A DNA stretch of 64,000 bases from Membranipora membranacea (taxonomy: Eukaryota > Bryozoa > Gymnolaemata > Cheilostomatida > Membraniporidae), in contig OU612066.1 of assembly GCA_914767715.1 (NCBI GenBank), positions 34,446,283 through 34,510,282 on the forward strand. Reading direction: 5' to 3'. The notes beneath the pieces were generated by a model, which was given only the letters and a program-made list of their open reading frames with translations, ran no database searches and was not told the origin of the DNA. The position numbers and the translations under genes are program-made. Of the stretch, positions 1 to 12,397 are shown one piece after another (the stretch's first letter is position 1; each line of letters starts with the position of its first letter).

Positions 1-1137
1 AAGCAGGCTGGGATCGCTATCCTTCAGATAGTGGTAACTTTCATCTGGGAGTAAGTGCTGTAATATTTAATTTGCTTTTACTGAGAGGTCTACTGATAAA
101 AAATGTTTGATTGAGTCAATTCTGAGTCGATTTTAGTAATATCATTCAAAGATTCACATGATTTTTGGTCATGGACTTTGATCTATAAGTTATCAGGTTG
201 AGAGTTGAGCTGCAGTAATAATTGATTGAATGCCAATTTATGCTTGCCAGAAGGTTTTTAAATGAGCGTAGATCCTACGTATTAGGAGAAATTCATTGAC
301 CTTTCAAAAAGATAGTGGTAGTCAAATATTCTGCCTCATTTATTAGCACAATCCCATACCATTTCGTTTAATACATTGCCTGATTTTGACAGTGCTGTGG
401 TACAATCGTCTCATTGATATAATAGTTTGCACTATAGGAACATAATGCACTAATTTACAGTGTCAGAGAGTTTTAAAGCGAGGGTTAGTTCGACATGCTA
501 TAATCATGCTTAAAATAAATTTTCCCAGGTTCCTGGTAGTTGCATTCCATCAACAATAGTTTTACCATCAGTTGGACTATTGTTGATAGCTTCCCGCAAC
601 CTGTGCAGATATTATTTTGTGTTTCTTGTAGACTGCCATTTTATCTACCGGAACACAATATATATCAGTTTTTAGAGTTATCTATCCTTTCTGATTTTGA
701 TCATTGCCAACATCTACCCATCTAAAAAGGGTAGATTCAGTATTAAAATCTACGACTAGCTATAACATTGTATCGTCCAGTAGCTAAATAGGATCTGACT
801 CAAACAAGAAAACTTAAGGATAAAACTTGAGAATTTTGAGGTGATACCTTAGCTATCCATCACAATGAATTTATTAAGATAAAAATGATTTGAATCACAA
901 GCTTGGACCCTTACTAGCCGGTTATTTCAATACAGAGCATTTTCATGGGAAAAGAATTTCATTAAAACTTAAAAGCCAACTTGAGTTTCATACCAGATGA
1001 TCATATAATGGGTGAAAAAAAAATTAATCATTTTGGTTCAGATATGGAATACTCAGCACTTGAACAACAAGATTAATATTTATGTCCATTTATAATTTAT
1101 GACTAAATCTAACATCAATTGACACAAATATTCTAGA
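1..1137. other. Intergenic, nothing recognised
   Basis: AT-rich DNA with short chance ORFs only. I see no lipocalin exon, transposon protein or clear repeat in this stretch. Confidence 0.5.
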
Positions 1138-1324
1138 AATGTTAAAAAGAAGCAAACAAAGAACCATTCTAAGATATCCATACTCACAGCCTGTGCCTCA
1201 TAGCATCTGTCATAAAATGCCCCAGTCATTGGGTCTAACAACTGGAGATTCTAACATAAACTGTATCTTTATTATAGCAATCTTGAAAATTATTTATTTA
1301 TGGTTCTCAGGGTTGAATTGCTCT

Positions 1325-3560
1325 CCTGTTTCCTTTCTGATTAAAATATAAATAGCTACATTAGTTATCATTTTTGGATTCCTCTGGAAAATAATTGGCT
1401 ACATAAATCAATATATCAGCTGGAGCTAAGGCTAGCACCTCCATTATTTTCAAAATAAAATCACTTCATAACTCCCTTGGCGGTATTTTCACTCAGTGAA
1501 ATCCTGCCAAATTTAGAAGCCGTCTTAGGTCATCCCAACACCTAGACCTTAGACATTGGGTCTATGAATGTCTTTTTTTTGCTGTAATATTGGGTCAAGG
1601 CAGTAGGTCATGGTACTATTGATTCTATTGAACCATAACAAAAATTTTTCACAGAAGAATTTCTTATCAAACAACAGGCGTCATGAGATTGATAACGTAA
1701 CTTTGCAATCTGTCATTAGTTCATCAACTTACTACTTCTTCTTGGAGCATCGGTTAAGAAGCGAAATATATTAAGAAAACAGATTCATATTCATTGGTCT
1801 TTGGTTGGTTTGCAGTGACAGAACCAAACCTTGCCCCCCATACAAAAACCCTGAACTAAGCCAGCCCACATTAGTAAGCTAGTTAGGCCCAACGTGCAAC
1901 ATGCAAAATCATACATTTCATTAGCGTGCCAATACCAATACAATAACCCAGCAATTTAAGAGATGAATTTCAGAATATAATGCGCATCTAGTTGCGTTTG
2001 CTATCCCCCATACCAAGTACATATGAAATTAACTCTAGGATCATGGGGCAAGAATATAAAGACGGCAAATTTCAATGAAGTCTTAAAACAGCTGCGTGGA
2101 TAATCTTGCTCCTTGGCAAATTCCCAAATCGTATCGAATATAGTTTATGACTGGTTTTATACCAGCCTCCATCCATAGTTCTCAGTGCAATCATTATGTT
2201 TTACACCATCCACATATATTCCTACACCTCGTTATATCATATTAGATCTGCTGGAAACAGAGTACTTTATTTGGTCTCACTATAGGTATAGTCACTTTTG
2301 GCCAACAATGTGAAATAATGTCTAATAAATGGTCATAGACAAAACAATAGTATACTTCTCCTTACTCTAGGTCTCAAATGTGATGTTACTCATAGCCTTA
2401 GGGTCCTACCATCAGACACCAAATATTAATGGAGATGCTAAAGGCAATAAAGTCATCGGGTTATACACCGCTGTATGTTGGCTAAAGCAAATGACACCAC
2501 GTGTTTGATCAAGCTAACCCCCTACCCTTCCTCTTCTAAAAATGACACTAACCATAATTACTGTTGCAAGTGATAGCAAAATGTTATCAATTAAAACTTG
2601 TGCTGGTCAGGTTAAAAAAAGATCAGCAAAATTGCTACCGTATAAAAAGGCTTTCGCCACCAATAACAATTTGGTAGTTATCTCGTGATTACTGAGGATG
2701 GAACTGATTTAGTATAGCCATGTGACTGCTTATGTATGTTCTCCATTACATCTATTGGTAAGAGCTACATTGTTCCACACCTAGATGAGGCAGTTGACAG
2801 TTTTAGGGAGCATAATACCCAGACAGAACGTAAACATTTCTTTATCAAGCTTGGAAAGGTACAAGGGGTGTTATATATGAGGCTTGGTATTATATGTGAA
2901 TGATCACGAATGGTTAGATTCATATGATATGAAGCCTGAGAGTTATCTAACATGCCAAATTCGGGGCCTGAGTTGAACACAGAAAGACTAGGTAAATTTG
3001 CGACAACTTGCTTTGTAATCTATGGAGATGCCAGTTTTTTGCACTCAGCATGAGAATCCGCAAGTGGCTAAAAATCAGGAATTTTAATAATATAGTGCCC
3101 TGTTTGTATATCCTTACATCCAGTCATAAACCTATATTAAAACCTGGAAGATAATATGTAGCTTAGCCATTTTATAGATATATGGGCAAAAAAAAGAAGA
3201 TTTCTGAGATGATAATCACTTTGATCATAGTGCCTTGTTTATTTATGGGATTGTTTAGAATGCCATTAATATTTTTCCACCAAAATATATTTTGTTGAGA
3301 CTTTGAAATGGTTAAGCTCCTTCATATTCACATTGTCTTGAAATCATGGTGTTTTGCACTCAATCGAAGATCATAAATCAGAGATATAGTTGAAAGTTGT
3401 ATCCAATAAATGGCATAAATACCAACCCTGTCTGCTCGAAGGCAAATGAGATTCTTGGTCCATGAGATTTCGCATATCTGATGAATTTTTTTTGGCTATC
3501 CTCAAAACAGCTGTGTTTCGAACCCAACCTGGGTCAGAAGTAGGTGTATACTAAGGATTA
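1325..3560 (+). repeat. Companion repeat, copy 1 (downstream of L1)
   Basis: This diverged non-coding block can be matched by eye to 9590-10990. In reverse complement it also matches parts of the repeats at 19.8-26.1 kb. Anchors are the stretch around 1327-1510 against the reverse complement of about 22150-22335 (shared words such as TTCTGATTAAAAT, ACATAAATCAAT and CAGTGAAATC), and 3160-3360 against the reverse complement of about 24220-24375 (GCTTAGCCATTT, TCATAT.CACATTG.CTTGAAATC). It lies 3' of L1, in the opposite orientation to the unit A copies, exactly as L1 is opposite to L3. No conserved protein was recognised in it. A weaker match from 1138 extends the similarity to 7729-7920 in copy 2. 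Confidence 0.6.
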
Positions 3561-3655
3561 TCATGATTCCCAGATTTCAATTAGGTTTACTGTTGCAAAA
3601 CTAGTTTGAACAGCGATCTGAAGAATCCGGTAAATAAACAAGGCACTACGATCAA
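3221..3655. repeat. 37-bp imperfect inverted repeat pair
   Basis: The arm at 3221-3257 and the reverse complement of 3619-3655 agree at about 32 of 37 positions; both contain GTGCCTTGTTTATTTA. A related single arm lies at about 10690-10727 in companion copy 2, where I find no partner arm. It could be the ends of a short non-autonomous DNA element or a local inverted duplication. No target-site duplication was identified. Confidence 0.4.
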
Positions 3656-4242
3656 TGAGAATATCATCATGTTTTGCCCATGATTAAGTGACAGAGAATA
3701 TACTCATTGAACATGCTTTGAATTTCCAGTCACAGCAAAGTTTTCATTTGTGAAATCAGCTGCAGTTAAAACCCGCATCGTCATGGCGGATCTTGCTTAT
3801 TTTGTTTATTGCATAATCAAAAAGGCGGTTCACCATTTTTATTAAGGGGTATGCAAGATCATAGAAAATTTATCTGAATCTTAATGTTTTTTTGGTGTTT
3901 TTTTTAACACTTTATTGACCAATTGACCAATAAACAGTATTTCCAGCAAAAACTATCATTGTTAGAAGTGCATCCTTATTTTTACACTTCCTGCAATTCC
4001 ATATTTAACAAGGAATACAATCATACAGAATAAACAAGCAAAGCAACTTATCGGTAAAACGTTAGTTAATTCTGGAATTATCGTACAACATATTCATGAG
4101 GTAACCATTCAAAGATGATCCTCCTAAAAGGCGCTATGAGATTACAATATTTGATTATTTTTTTACAAGTATGGAAATCTTTCCACTATGAGCAATGTGT
4201 GGCTATGTTTGAAGAGCTTCATTGTAGTAGAAATCAGAATAT

Positions 4243-5406
4243 TTATCGAGGATCGGGAGAGCTGTTATTTTTAAACATAGATTTATCATGGCCAGTTTGA
4301 GCAGCCGTTTGTGGTGGTGTCTTCCAAAAGATCGGCGCCATTTGTGTACTGACTGAATTACGTCTGAACATTAGGTGTCCAAAGATCGAACTCCGATCTG
4401 CCTTCCTTGGATGTTCATTACACCCAAAAACCACAGCATAGTTGTCGTAGTCCGTATCAACAACGTAGAAGCTACCTGCAATGATAAATATGTAGAATGG
4501 AATTTATATTGTGGTATACCACAAAAAAGGGTTGTATATATACATTAAACAGAAATGATGGTGATTATAAGATTTTATTGGTTATTACAAATGTTTTGGA
4601 GTGTATAAAATAGGAGAGAAACGTGATGAATTTGTGTTCAGCATGGAACAAGAATGTCAAAACTTACCAATAAGCTTACGATTGAAAAAAGGAGTCTCAA
4701 TCTTCATAGTACAATTTGCATTACATGACAGCCTGGCGTCAGTTTTGAACTTGCCGCTAAAAAACAAATTTCATAGCTTCAATGTAACCCATTTTATTAT
4801 CATGGCACTGAACTTCAAGCTGTATCTTCACAGACTTGCTTATAGTACAATAATGAAAATACAGAATGTAATAATTGAATTATGCATTAAACATCATTGC
4901 CCTGGATTAAAAACGATTGTAGATAAATATAACAAGTTGGTGGGTGATGAGAATTAGAAACAAAACGTCTCGCCCAAAGATCTATTATTTAAATCTGTTA
5001 TTTCAAGACAGGTCAGCATCCCTATCGCAAGCTGGTTCTGATAGCTGCTTAAGGTTGGTTTATGCAAGAGATTATTTGGTTTGCTACCAACAATCGCTAA
5101 ACTTTTAAAAAGATATTCCTGAGCACAAAACAAATCTGAGCAATTCTGATTGACACATCTTTCAAATTGATGAAAAGTATAACTCTTCTATATCAGATCC
5201 CTGTGTGCAAGCATTTTGATGCTTCCAGAATGGAGTTGGTTTCATGCTATTTAGGGTTTAACATGGGTAACAACTTACAACAATTCCCCTTTGACTATAA
5301 CTTCATCTGAACCTGAAGTGTGACTGGCACTAAGGCAGTAAACTTTTTCCAGCCAATAATTATTAAACTGGATTCTTCGGTGTTCATACCATATCCCTTT
5401 GTCAAA
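4243..5406 (-). pseudogene. L1: lipocalin (ApoD-like), probably a frameshifted pseudogene
   Basis: Three exons can be read on the minus strand with intact splice sites: exon 2 at 5406..5279 (phase 0 in, 2 out), exon 3 at 4756..4668 (2 in, 1 out), exon 4 at 4475..4243. Exon 2 contains FDKGIWYEHRRIQ, the lipocalin G-x-W region. Exon 3 contains LSCNANCTMKIE. Exon 4 contains FYVVDTDYDNYAVVFGC. The family would make a secreted small-ligand carrier. After FGHLMFRR the open frame departs from the family, lacks the C-terminal cysteine and ends at 4243-4245. The family-like C-terminus (YTNGADLLED, then a Cys) lies in another frame at 4348..4286 and stops at 4286-4288. This implies a short out-of-frame deletion. 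No convincing exon 1 was found; 6190..6128 on the minus strand may be a decayed one with an in-frame TGA. A candidate AATAAA lies at 3916..3911. Confidence 0.75.
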
Positions 5407-6127
5407 CTGTGGAATAAAAAAATAATAATGTACTACAATTATTACAGGCTGTGATTATTGGAAATCATTGAATAAGCCCCAGATCCTTCATCTCCAAAAA
5501 ATCAAATGCAGAGGCTATAAGTAGTCTCTATCATGGTCAAAATCGGGATTATATTGTATAGAATTAGTAAAAGGGATAATTTTGGAACACACTTTGTTTA
5601 TTGAGGCGAGACCATGCCTGCTAAATAAAATGCTGGATTTGGGCTATCAAAAGCTTCTTCAGATTCCCTGTTGCCAATCTATGTTCAAAAAATGTTTACA
5701 GATTGCCGAAAACATCATCTTGAGTGAAACAGATCATTTAAAGGGTCATGCTAAACTGTTTGCTGGCAGCTTTTCTAAACACATATACATAGTTATTATT
5801 CATCAACCATTGCTATTTTAAAATGCTTCAGTTTTCGACGTGTTAATCTTCGACAAACCAGAACCGTACAAGGTTGATTATTATAAATCATTTCTATCAA
5901 ATGAAATTTATGCCAATAAATTTTCAAAACCATAAACAGGATAACATGATGATTGACGTAATTACAGGCTATCAATACGGACAAACAAACAAAACACCAT
6001 TGATAACATACCTCCGACTTGTTTGCACAAGAACAGACAAAATTTAGATAGGAAATGAAATAGTTGCCAATAAAAACGTTTACAAAAAGAAAACAGCAAG
6101 AAACCAGCCATGCTGCCTAAAATCTCA

Positions 6128-6190
6128 GTTACTACTCGGTTGAAGTTAGTGATGGCAAATTGTCAGATTTTGGCGAGACAGGACGAAACC
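6128..6190 (-). pseudogene. Possible decayed L1 exon 1
   Basis: Read on the minus strand, a Ser-Cys pair is followed by an in-frame TGA and then QFAITNFNR. This resembles the end of family exon 1 (CPTN...NFN just before the donor site). Position and orientation fit an L1 intron 1 of about 0.7 kb. No initiator Met or good signal peptide is open in frame. It could be chance. Confidence 0.25.
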
Positions 6191-6199
6191 GAGACATAT

Positions 6200-7728
6200 A
6201 TCGATGCAACTTTATTTGTATCTGGAAGTTGAATACAATACAGAAATTGCTTTATGATTTTTTTATATTTCATAAGTCTAGGCTCCAGACCAAAACATTG
6301 AGGGCCTGGTCAGTATAATCTGCGGATATCCGAGTATTTCACTCTGATGTTGGTAATATTGGCTATTACTTCTTTCTGGTATGGTGTTATCTACTCTATG
6401 TACCAGATGTATGAAAGGTGTTTTTGTTTCTGATCTGGCTATGTAATTGGCTGTTGGTTTTGAATTCGTTTGGCTGTTGGGTTGCTGTTTGTCGTCACAC
6501 AGGCCATATGTACAGTCAACACTTTTGTGAAATAACTATAATTATCGTCAATTACAGCCATTATCATTTTTGAAAATCATTGGTCACGATAATGCACCCA
6601 TCATGATACAGTATTGTTATTGTTATTATAACAGTATGGTATAGTTTTGTTTATAATGATGAATTCTCCATGTGTATCAAGAATGTCTGTATCAGCAAGA
6701 CGAAACAGTGCCTAGAGGAGACCAGTCTCACGGTACCGGGAAATTTCTTGTCTCGTGACTAGTTGAAATCAGAGGCATTAGAGATGATGATAAAACAAGG
6801 TAACATGGGTGAGCACGTTATGTTGAATATCAATTTTTAGTAATCAATACGGAGTCATACTAACCTGCTGCCATTAGCCTTAAAAATTCTGAATTGTCTG
6901 AATCCGAATTAAGTATACATATCTACTATAGCAACAGATTTTTATCAGAAAATTTCCTATGATAAGACCGCAGAGGTACGGGGCGGTCAGTGTAGTACAA
7001 TGTATATTCCTGTTTGTATGTTTCTTTCTAATTCCAATAACCATCACTGAGATGATGTGGAATGCAAGGGGTCAGCATTTCACTTTTTTCCACCTTTAAA
7101 ATATCAAGGCATATCTTAGTGCAATGCTAAGATGTCTGCCCTAGTGTGTCAGAATTACAGTCATATTTTAATTTTGCTTCCTTTTCCTTGTCAGCAAATA
7201 ATGGTAACCTGCCAATATCAAATTATACACAAATAATTGACATTTTTAAAAGCTGACATATGCACCAGGCCATGATGATCACATATCATTCTTTGTACCT
7301 GAATGTACCATTCCAGGTGAAAACTGAGCAGCATCAACAACTTCATATAACAGTCGGACTGTATTGTCAATGTACACCAGCCTTTCATCCAAGGGCTAGA
7401 AAGCCTCCATATCGAAACTCATATTCCACACCCACTGCTCAAATACAACAAGTTTAATTAGATAACCAAGGAAGAGTCATGACTGCTTGGAATCAGGGGT
7501 GAATTCATAGTTGAGACAAAGGGCGCATGGCAGTATAACATTTTTTTTTTTTGATAATTTTCCGATGACCGATAATGGTTCATGGTCATTGGCTTGGACT
7601 ATAAATGATGATACTGTTAATTTTGTTATTGGCCATTCCCCATAAATTATAAGGTTTGGAATTCAATTCACCAATAATTGTTACTGACCGCCAGGCGATT
7701 GGTGTCAAAAATAGAAGTTGAAAACATT
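6200..7728. other. Intergenic upstream of L1, nothing recognised
   Basis: No coding exon, RNA gene or named repeat was identified. The short ORF at 7260-7457 has no recognisable domain. Confidence 0.4.
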
Positions 7729-8660
7729 AAAAAGAAGCAGAGAAACCACCTTTCTCAAAAATCCATAATCAACGTCTGCACCTCAAAGCATCTGTCATCA
7801 ATTGCCCTTGTCCTTTCGGTCTCATAACTAGAGATTCTTACACAATGGTAATCCTATTTACAGCAATCTTGAAGAGTATTTTGCTTTAGTTATTTTTGTT
7901 GGGTTTGTGATTTGCTCTCCACTTTTTGAGAATCAGATAAAATGAAATTTAAAGTCTAAGTCCTCATTGCAGAGAGAGCAGAGTAGAGATGCTGGGACCC
8001 ATGGTACTCAAACCAGGCCCTTTACTCTTGTCCACTGAGTTTCCGGCTACTCTCTTTAACAAAGAGCAAGAGGGGATCTTTTTACTACATGTGTGGTGTA
8101 CAAACACCAATGGACCTGCGCTATAGTTTTAGTCCCGTTCTGCAAGTATTGAATCCGTTCCGAATCAAGAACGACTACCTTCGCGGGTAACTGAACATGG
8201 ACTTGATAAATCACATGTCTGTACTCATAGGCGTATTTAACTATCTTGAACTCTCGAATGTTAGAGGCAAGGATGGTTAGAGTGTTGGGAAAAATGTTCC
8301 ACCCTCGAATCAAGTAATGAGGAATTGTCTTCTTTTTCTGTTATTATTATCAGTTGTCCTCTCTTTATCACTGGACATAAAAGTAAAATTTTGATATGAA
8401 ACCAGTAGACTTTTTGTTGTCTATTGACATTCCAAGGTCATCTTAATTAATACTTTGAGATGCAACGAAGTTACAGGAAAATACAGATAGAGCAAATCTT
8501 TTCTCCCTAAAAAAATTTCTCATGCTACCCAAATCTCTGGAGTATTGCTCTGTATATATTGTTACCCAGGAAGTCCCTTGACTTTCATCCCTCCACTCCT
8601 CTCATCAATATGCATATTTAGCAACAAAGCAAGCACACCTGTCTGTTTTTGTTTTTTTTT

Positions 8661-8762
8661 CATCATCATCATCATGATCATCATTTCATTATTGATGATG
8701 ATGGTTGGTGGTTGATTGATTGCTTGTTGTTGATTCATTGATTTTATTGTTGTGTTGATTGA
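8661..8762. repeat. CAT/GAT and TTGAT simple-sequence tract
   Basis: A run of CAT triplets is followed by GATGATGATGG, making a short inverted repeat, and then by imperfect TTGATTGATTG repeats. Confidence 0.7.
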
Positions 8763-8897
8763 TTGAGACTGTCAACAGAACCCCACAGAACCACCACTTG
8801 GCCATCATAGTCATAGCTATCAATCATGGTCACAACAAGTCACTTACTTACCATTAGAGTTTGTCTGGTTATGTTAATATTCTCTACTCTAACAATT

Positions 8898-8935
8898 TGT
8901 TAGAGACTCTAACAAATTTGTTAGAGTCTCTAACA
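8898..8935. repeat. 38-bp perfect palindrome
   Basis: The half-site TGTTAGAGACTCTAACAAA is followed directly by its exact reverse complement, with no spacer. Each half is itself nearly self-complementary (TTAGAGACTCTAA). A partial extra copy of the motif lies just upstream at about 8886-8899. It has no recognised function. Confidence 0.85.
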
Positions 8936-10989
8936 GATGCTTGTCTCCTGAAAAAAATTTTTCCGCTGCGCGTATGTTACTGGGTATGTTACTGATCAGC
9001 TTGCTATGGACTGACAGGTGCTCAGACATATTTTGCGGAGGAGAGGAAACTTGTTTGTGTGCTCCCTATAAAAATAAGCCAGTGCATGTGTACCTAAGAC
9101 TTGCAAACAAAAACTTGCCATACATTAGACTTGCCTCAAGGCCTGTTCCTGTTATTTTGTTGTTTTGTGACACCAAACAAACAACAGTGAGTCGTGTGAC
9201 AAGGTCAGCCTTAGCCATATATCATATCGGCCTATCAGGAATTGATTATTCTCCCAACCACAAGCTAAATGTTTTGGCAATGTTGAGTTGAGTTTATTTG
9301 TACATTCATAATGATCCTTTGAAGGGGGAAGCATCAATGATAGTACTTGAATGTTTACAGCATTTGAAAAAAATTAAATTTGTTTCCAGAATTATAGTAT
9401 TTCATAGAAAATGTAAAAAAAACTGCTATTCCTCTTCTCTGTCCTTGCTTTCTTAGGTTTAAAAACAGTATGGCATCTAGAGGATCTCCTGGAATTATTA
9501 AAAATTATTCTATCATGTAGCGGATGTTCACGGCTGTTGGCTCCCTTACTAAACTGTGTGGTAGATTGAGGTTTATTAAAATCATCCTTTTACCCTTCAG
9601 ATGAAAATCAAAATGGCTATATTAGTTATCTGTTATGGTCTCCTCTGAAAACCATTTGGCTTCATACATCAATAAATCAGCTCGAGCTGAGCTAGAAGCT
9701 TGATTATTTTTTAATAAAATCACTTCTTCACTTCATGCTCCCTTGGCAGAATATTCACTCAGTGAAATCTTGCCAACTTATTCTGCGATCCTACAATGAC
9801 ATTCTCTACCTGCAACACTTGAAAAGCATTCTTAGGTCGTTTCAAAACCTAGAGCTTAGGCATTTGGTAAATGAATTTGTTTTTTATTGCTATAATATAG
9901 GCAGTAGGCAGTAAGACATGGCACTGTTGTTTAACCATAACAATAACCCTTTAAAGAAGAATTTCCTACCTAACAACAAACTTCATGAGATTAATTCGAA
10001 ACTTTGCAATCTGTCATTGATCAATCAGCTAGCTACTTCATCTTGGCCATTGCGATAGATTTTTTAATGGTTAACAGCTAAAATGCATTACAACAGGTAC
10101 CATCTGCCTGATGCATTAAACTACCAAAGGCTTTGGTTGGGTTGCAGGGACAGAACCAGACCTTAACGATGCCCATGAGTAAAGCCATGTGACTGGTGCT
10201 GTATGTCAGATCTTACTCGTGTCATATATTTACGTACAATTTATTGATAGGAACTAATTCAATCTACACCTAGAAGGGACAGTTGTCAGCGTTAGGGTAC
10301 ATAATACCCAGACAGAACACAAAAATTGTTTTAGGTACAAGGTACTAGGAGTGTAATAATGTGAGTCTTGGTATTATATGTGAATGGTCCTGAATTGTGA
10401 GATTCATATGATTTTGACAAAATCGGGACCTGAGTTGAATACAGAAAGAATAGGTAGATTTGCAAACACTTGCTTTGTACCCTATGGAGAGGCAAGTTTG
10501 TTTGCAACCAGCAGCACTGGGCATCCTTCAGTGGCTCAAAAAATTTTAATTTTTATCATAAAGTATCACGCCAGTATATCCACACATCCAGACATAAAGC
10601 TATATAAAAAAACTTGAACCATATGCATTGCTGAGCAATTTTAAATATCTATAGGCAAAAAATAACATATTCCTCAGATGATAATCGCTTTGATAGTAGT
10701 GCCTTGTTTATTTATGGGATTCTTCAGATGAACATTGAAATTTTTTTCACAATAACAAAATTTAATGAGATGTGGAAAAAGTGAAGACCTTTGAATGTTC
10801 TTTGGTTTAAGATGTTTTGCAACCAATCCAAACTCATAAATTAGGAGCATGGAGCCTTTTTGGATTCATTTTGACAGCTGTATTAAATTATGGCTTGGAG
10901 ACCAACCCTGTGTGTTTGATCAAGTCAGCGTGAAGACAAAATACACTCTCAACCCATAAGATTCAGCATTCTTAATGAATTTATCAGCA

Positions 10990-12200
10990 CACTTTTCAAC
11001 ATGATCACAAATCTTCGCAGCAATTAAGTATTTACTAACATGTGGGGCACAGTCTAACCTTTAAAGTAACATGAGACCATCCTAACAACGTTCACTCTTA
11101 ACACCTGAGAATTTTTATGATGTTGAACGTTAAACAGAAAGTCAATCACCAACTCAAACACTGGCATACAGGCGGCCAATTTTATGGTGTTGTTGGTGTA
11201 AATTGTGAATTGTGCTCTGAAACTCAATAATTGATCAACAAGCACCATTAATGTGCTGAGAGAGGTTTTTTTGAACAAATTCCAGATAGTTATCACTCCT
11301 AGCTTTTTTGGAAACGGTGTACATTTTTCGAAGCGCATTGAGTTATATCACAATTCTAATAAATAAAGACTTTATGAAGCTTCTGTCAATATAAAGAATT
11401 TTCTGTTTCTGTGTGCAAAACAAATGGAATTAAATTAAACTCAATTTATTGGTTGCCGATTCAATATCCATTGTTGTTGCTGGTGATAATAGTTGCCACC
11501 AGGCGTGATTTCTTCCCAAGTATTCATCCGCACCAACGAATCGACACATTCTGTTTATTTTATTTATTTTAGGGCCAAACAAATTTCATTGGCATCTTTG
11601 TCGGCCATAGTTATATTGCCAATAAATGTCCAACGAGATCCAGTTGATTAAACAGGATGTCTATCACATTTTCATTTGCGATATATGCTTAGATAGCAGG
11701 ATAACCTAATAAACTGTTATTCAATCGAGTCAACACTGCTATTATCGGCCATTTTAACCACCTGGAAATGTAGCGAAAAGACTCACGTCATAGTTTAATA
11801 TGCACAAATCATGAGTTCAAACCCTCAATCAATAAATTTGCTTTTTATCTACAATTGCTATTAGGTTTACTTTGATTGAGGTTCTGAAAACGCAACTCAG
11901 CGCTGATCGCCATAGGAGAACCTTTAGACAAATAAGGTTCTGCTTCTTTTGCGCTTTGAAGATACTCATGGATAAGTTTTAAGGTAAGACACATAAGTTT
12001 ACACGAATCTATTTGCTTGATACAATGTCTGAATGTATGAAAGTTTTTTGGATAAATATGCCTATGATGATGATTCTTGGCAACTTGCCTGGGTGAAAGT
12101 TTTCTCATAAATCATTAGCAATCAATTATATGTTGTTCGAAACCTATCAGACAGTGGAATTAAAGGATGCAACAATTGCGGACTGGGTAGTGTTGGAAAT
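10990..12200. other. Intergenic 3' of L2, nothing recognised
   Basis: AT-rich DNA with short chance ORFs. The minus-strand ORF at 11054-11338 has no domain I recognise. Confidence 0.4.
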
Positions 12201-12210
12201 GTGCTGGAGG

Positions 12211-12216
12211 TTTATT
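12211..12216 (-). terminator. Candidate poly(A) signal of L2
   Basis: AATAAA on the minus strand, about 180 nt past the L2 stop codon. It is inferred from position only. Confidence 0.35.
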
Positions 12217-12397
12217 TTTTTCTGAGTTTGAGTTGCAAAGATATTAATATTATTGTTACTTATATAAAAAGCATTTAAGTTAGAAAGGGGAAATTTCTAA
12301 GGTGCAGCAGTTATAATGATATATGAAACTTATGTATGTAATTAAAACAAAACATTTAGGTAAACATGGGCAATATTTCACTTCATCGCATGGGAAA

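Larger units (their letters stand above)
7920..9590. other. Extra 1.6-kb segment inside companion copy 2
   Basis: This segment interrupts the alignment between the two older companion repeats. It contains a CAT-rich microsatellite, a 38-bp perfect palindrome and two ORFs without recognised domains (8056-8313 minus, 8941-9291 plus). Near 9290-9320 the sequence GAGTTTATTTGTACATTC resembles the 3' end of a decayed CR1-like element, but too little remains to be sure. It could be an insertion in this copy or a deletion in the other. Confidence 0.4.
7729..10990 (+). repeat. Companion repeat, copy 2 (downstream of L2), with extra segment
   Basis: 7729-7920 matches about 1138-1325 and 9590-10990 matches about 1336-3560, so this copy parallels copy 1 in the same order. 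One well matched stretch is 10260-10560 against 2770-3080 (shared TAATACCCAGACAGAAC and CTTGGTATTATATGTGAATG). About 1.6 kb at 7920-9590 has no counterpart in copy 1. The block lies 3' of the minus-strand gene L2, in the same relative position and orientation as copy 1 to L1. Confidence 0.65.

Noticed and set aside
4601-4957. 118-residue plus-strand ORF
   Set aside because: It is antisense to L1 exon 3, which has matching splice sites and family motifs on the minus strand.
8056-8313. 85-residue minus-strand ORF
   Set aside because: Sequence looks protein-like in places, but no family is recognisable and it is not shared by the related repeat at 1.1-3.6 kb.
8941-9291. 116-residue plus-strand ORF starting right after the 38-bp palindrome
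   Set aside because: A hydrophobic N-terminus is present after an internal Met, but there is no recognisable domain, splice partner or second copy.
11054-11338. 94-residue minus-strand ORF
   Set aside because: No recognisable domain; AT-rich intergenic context.
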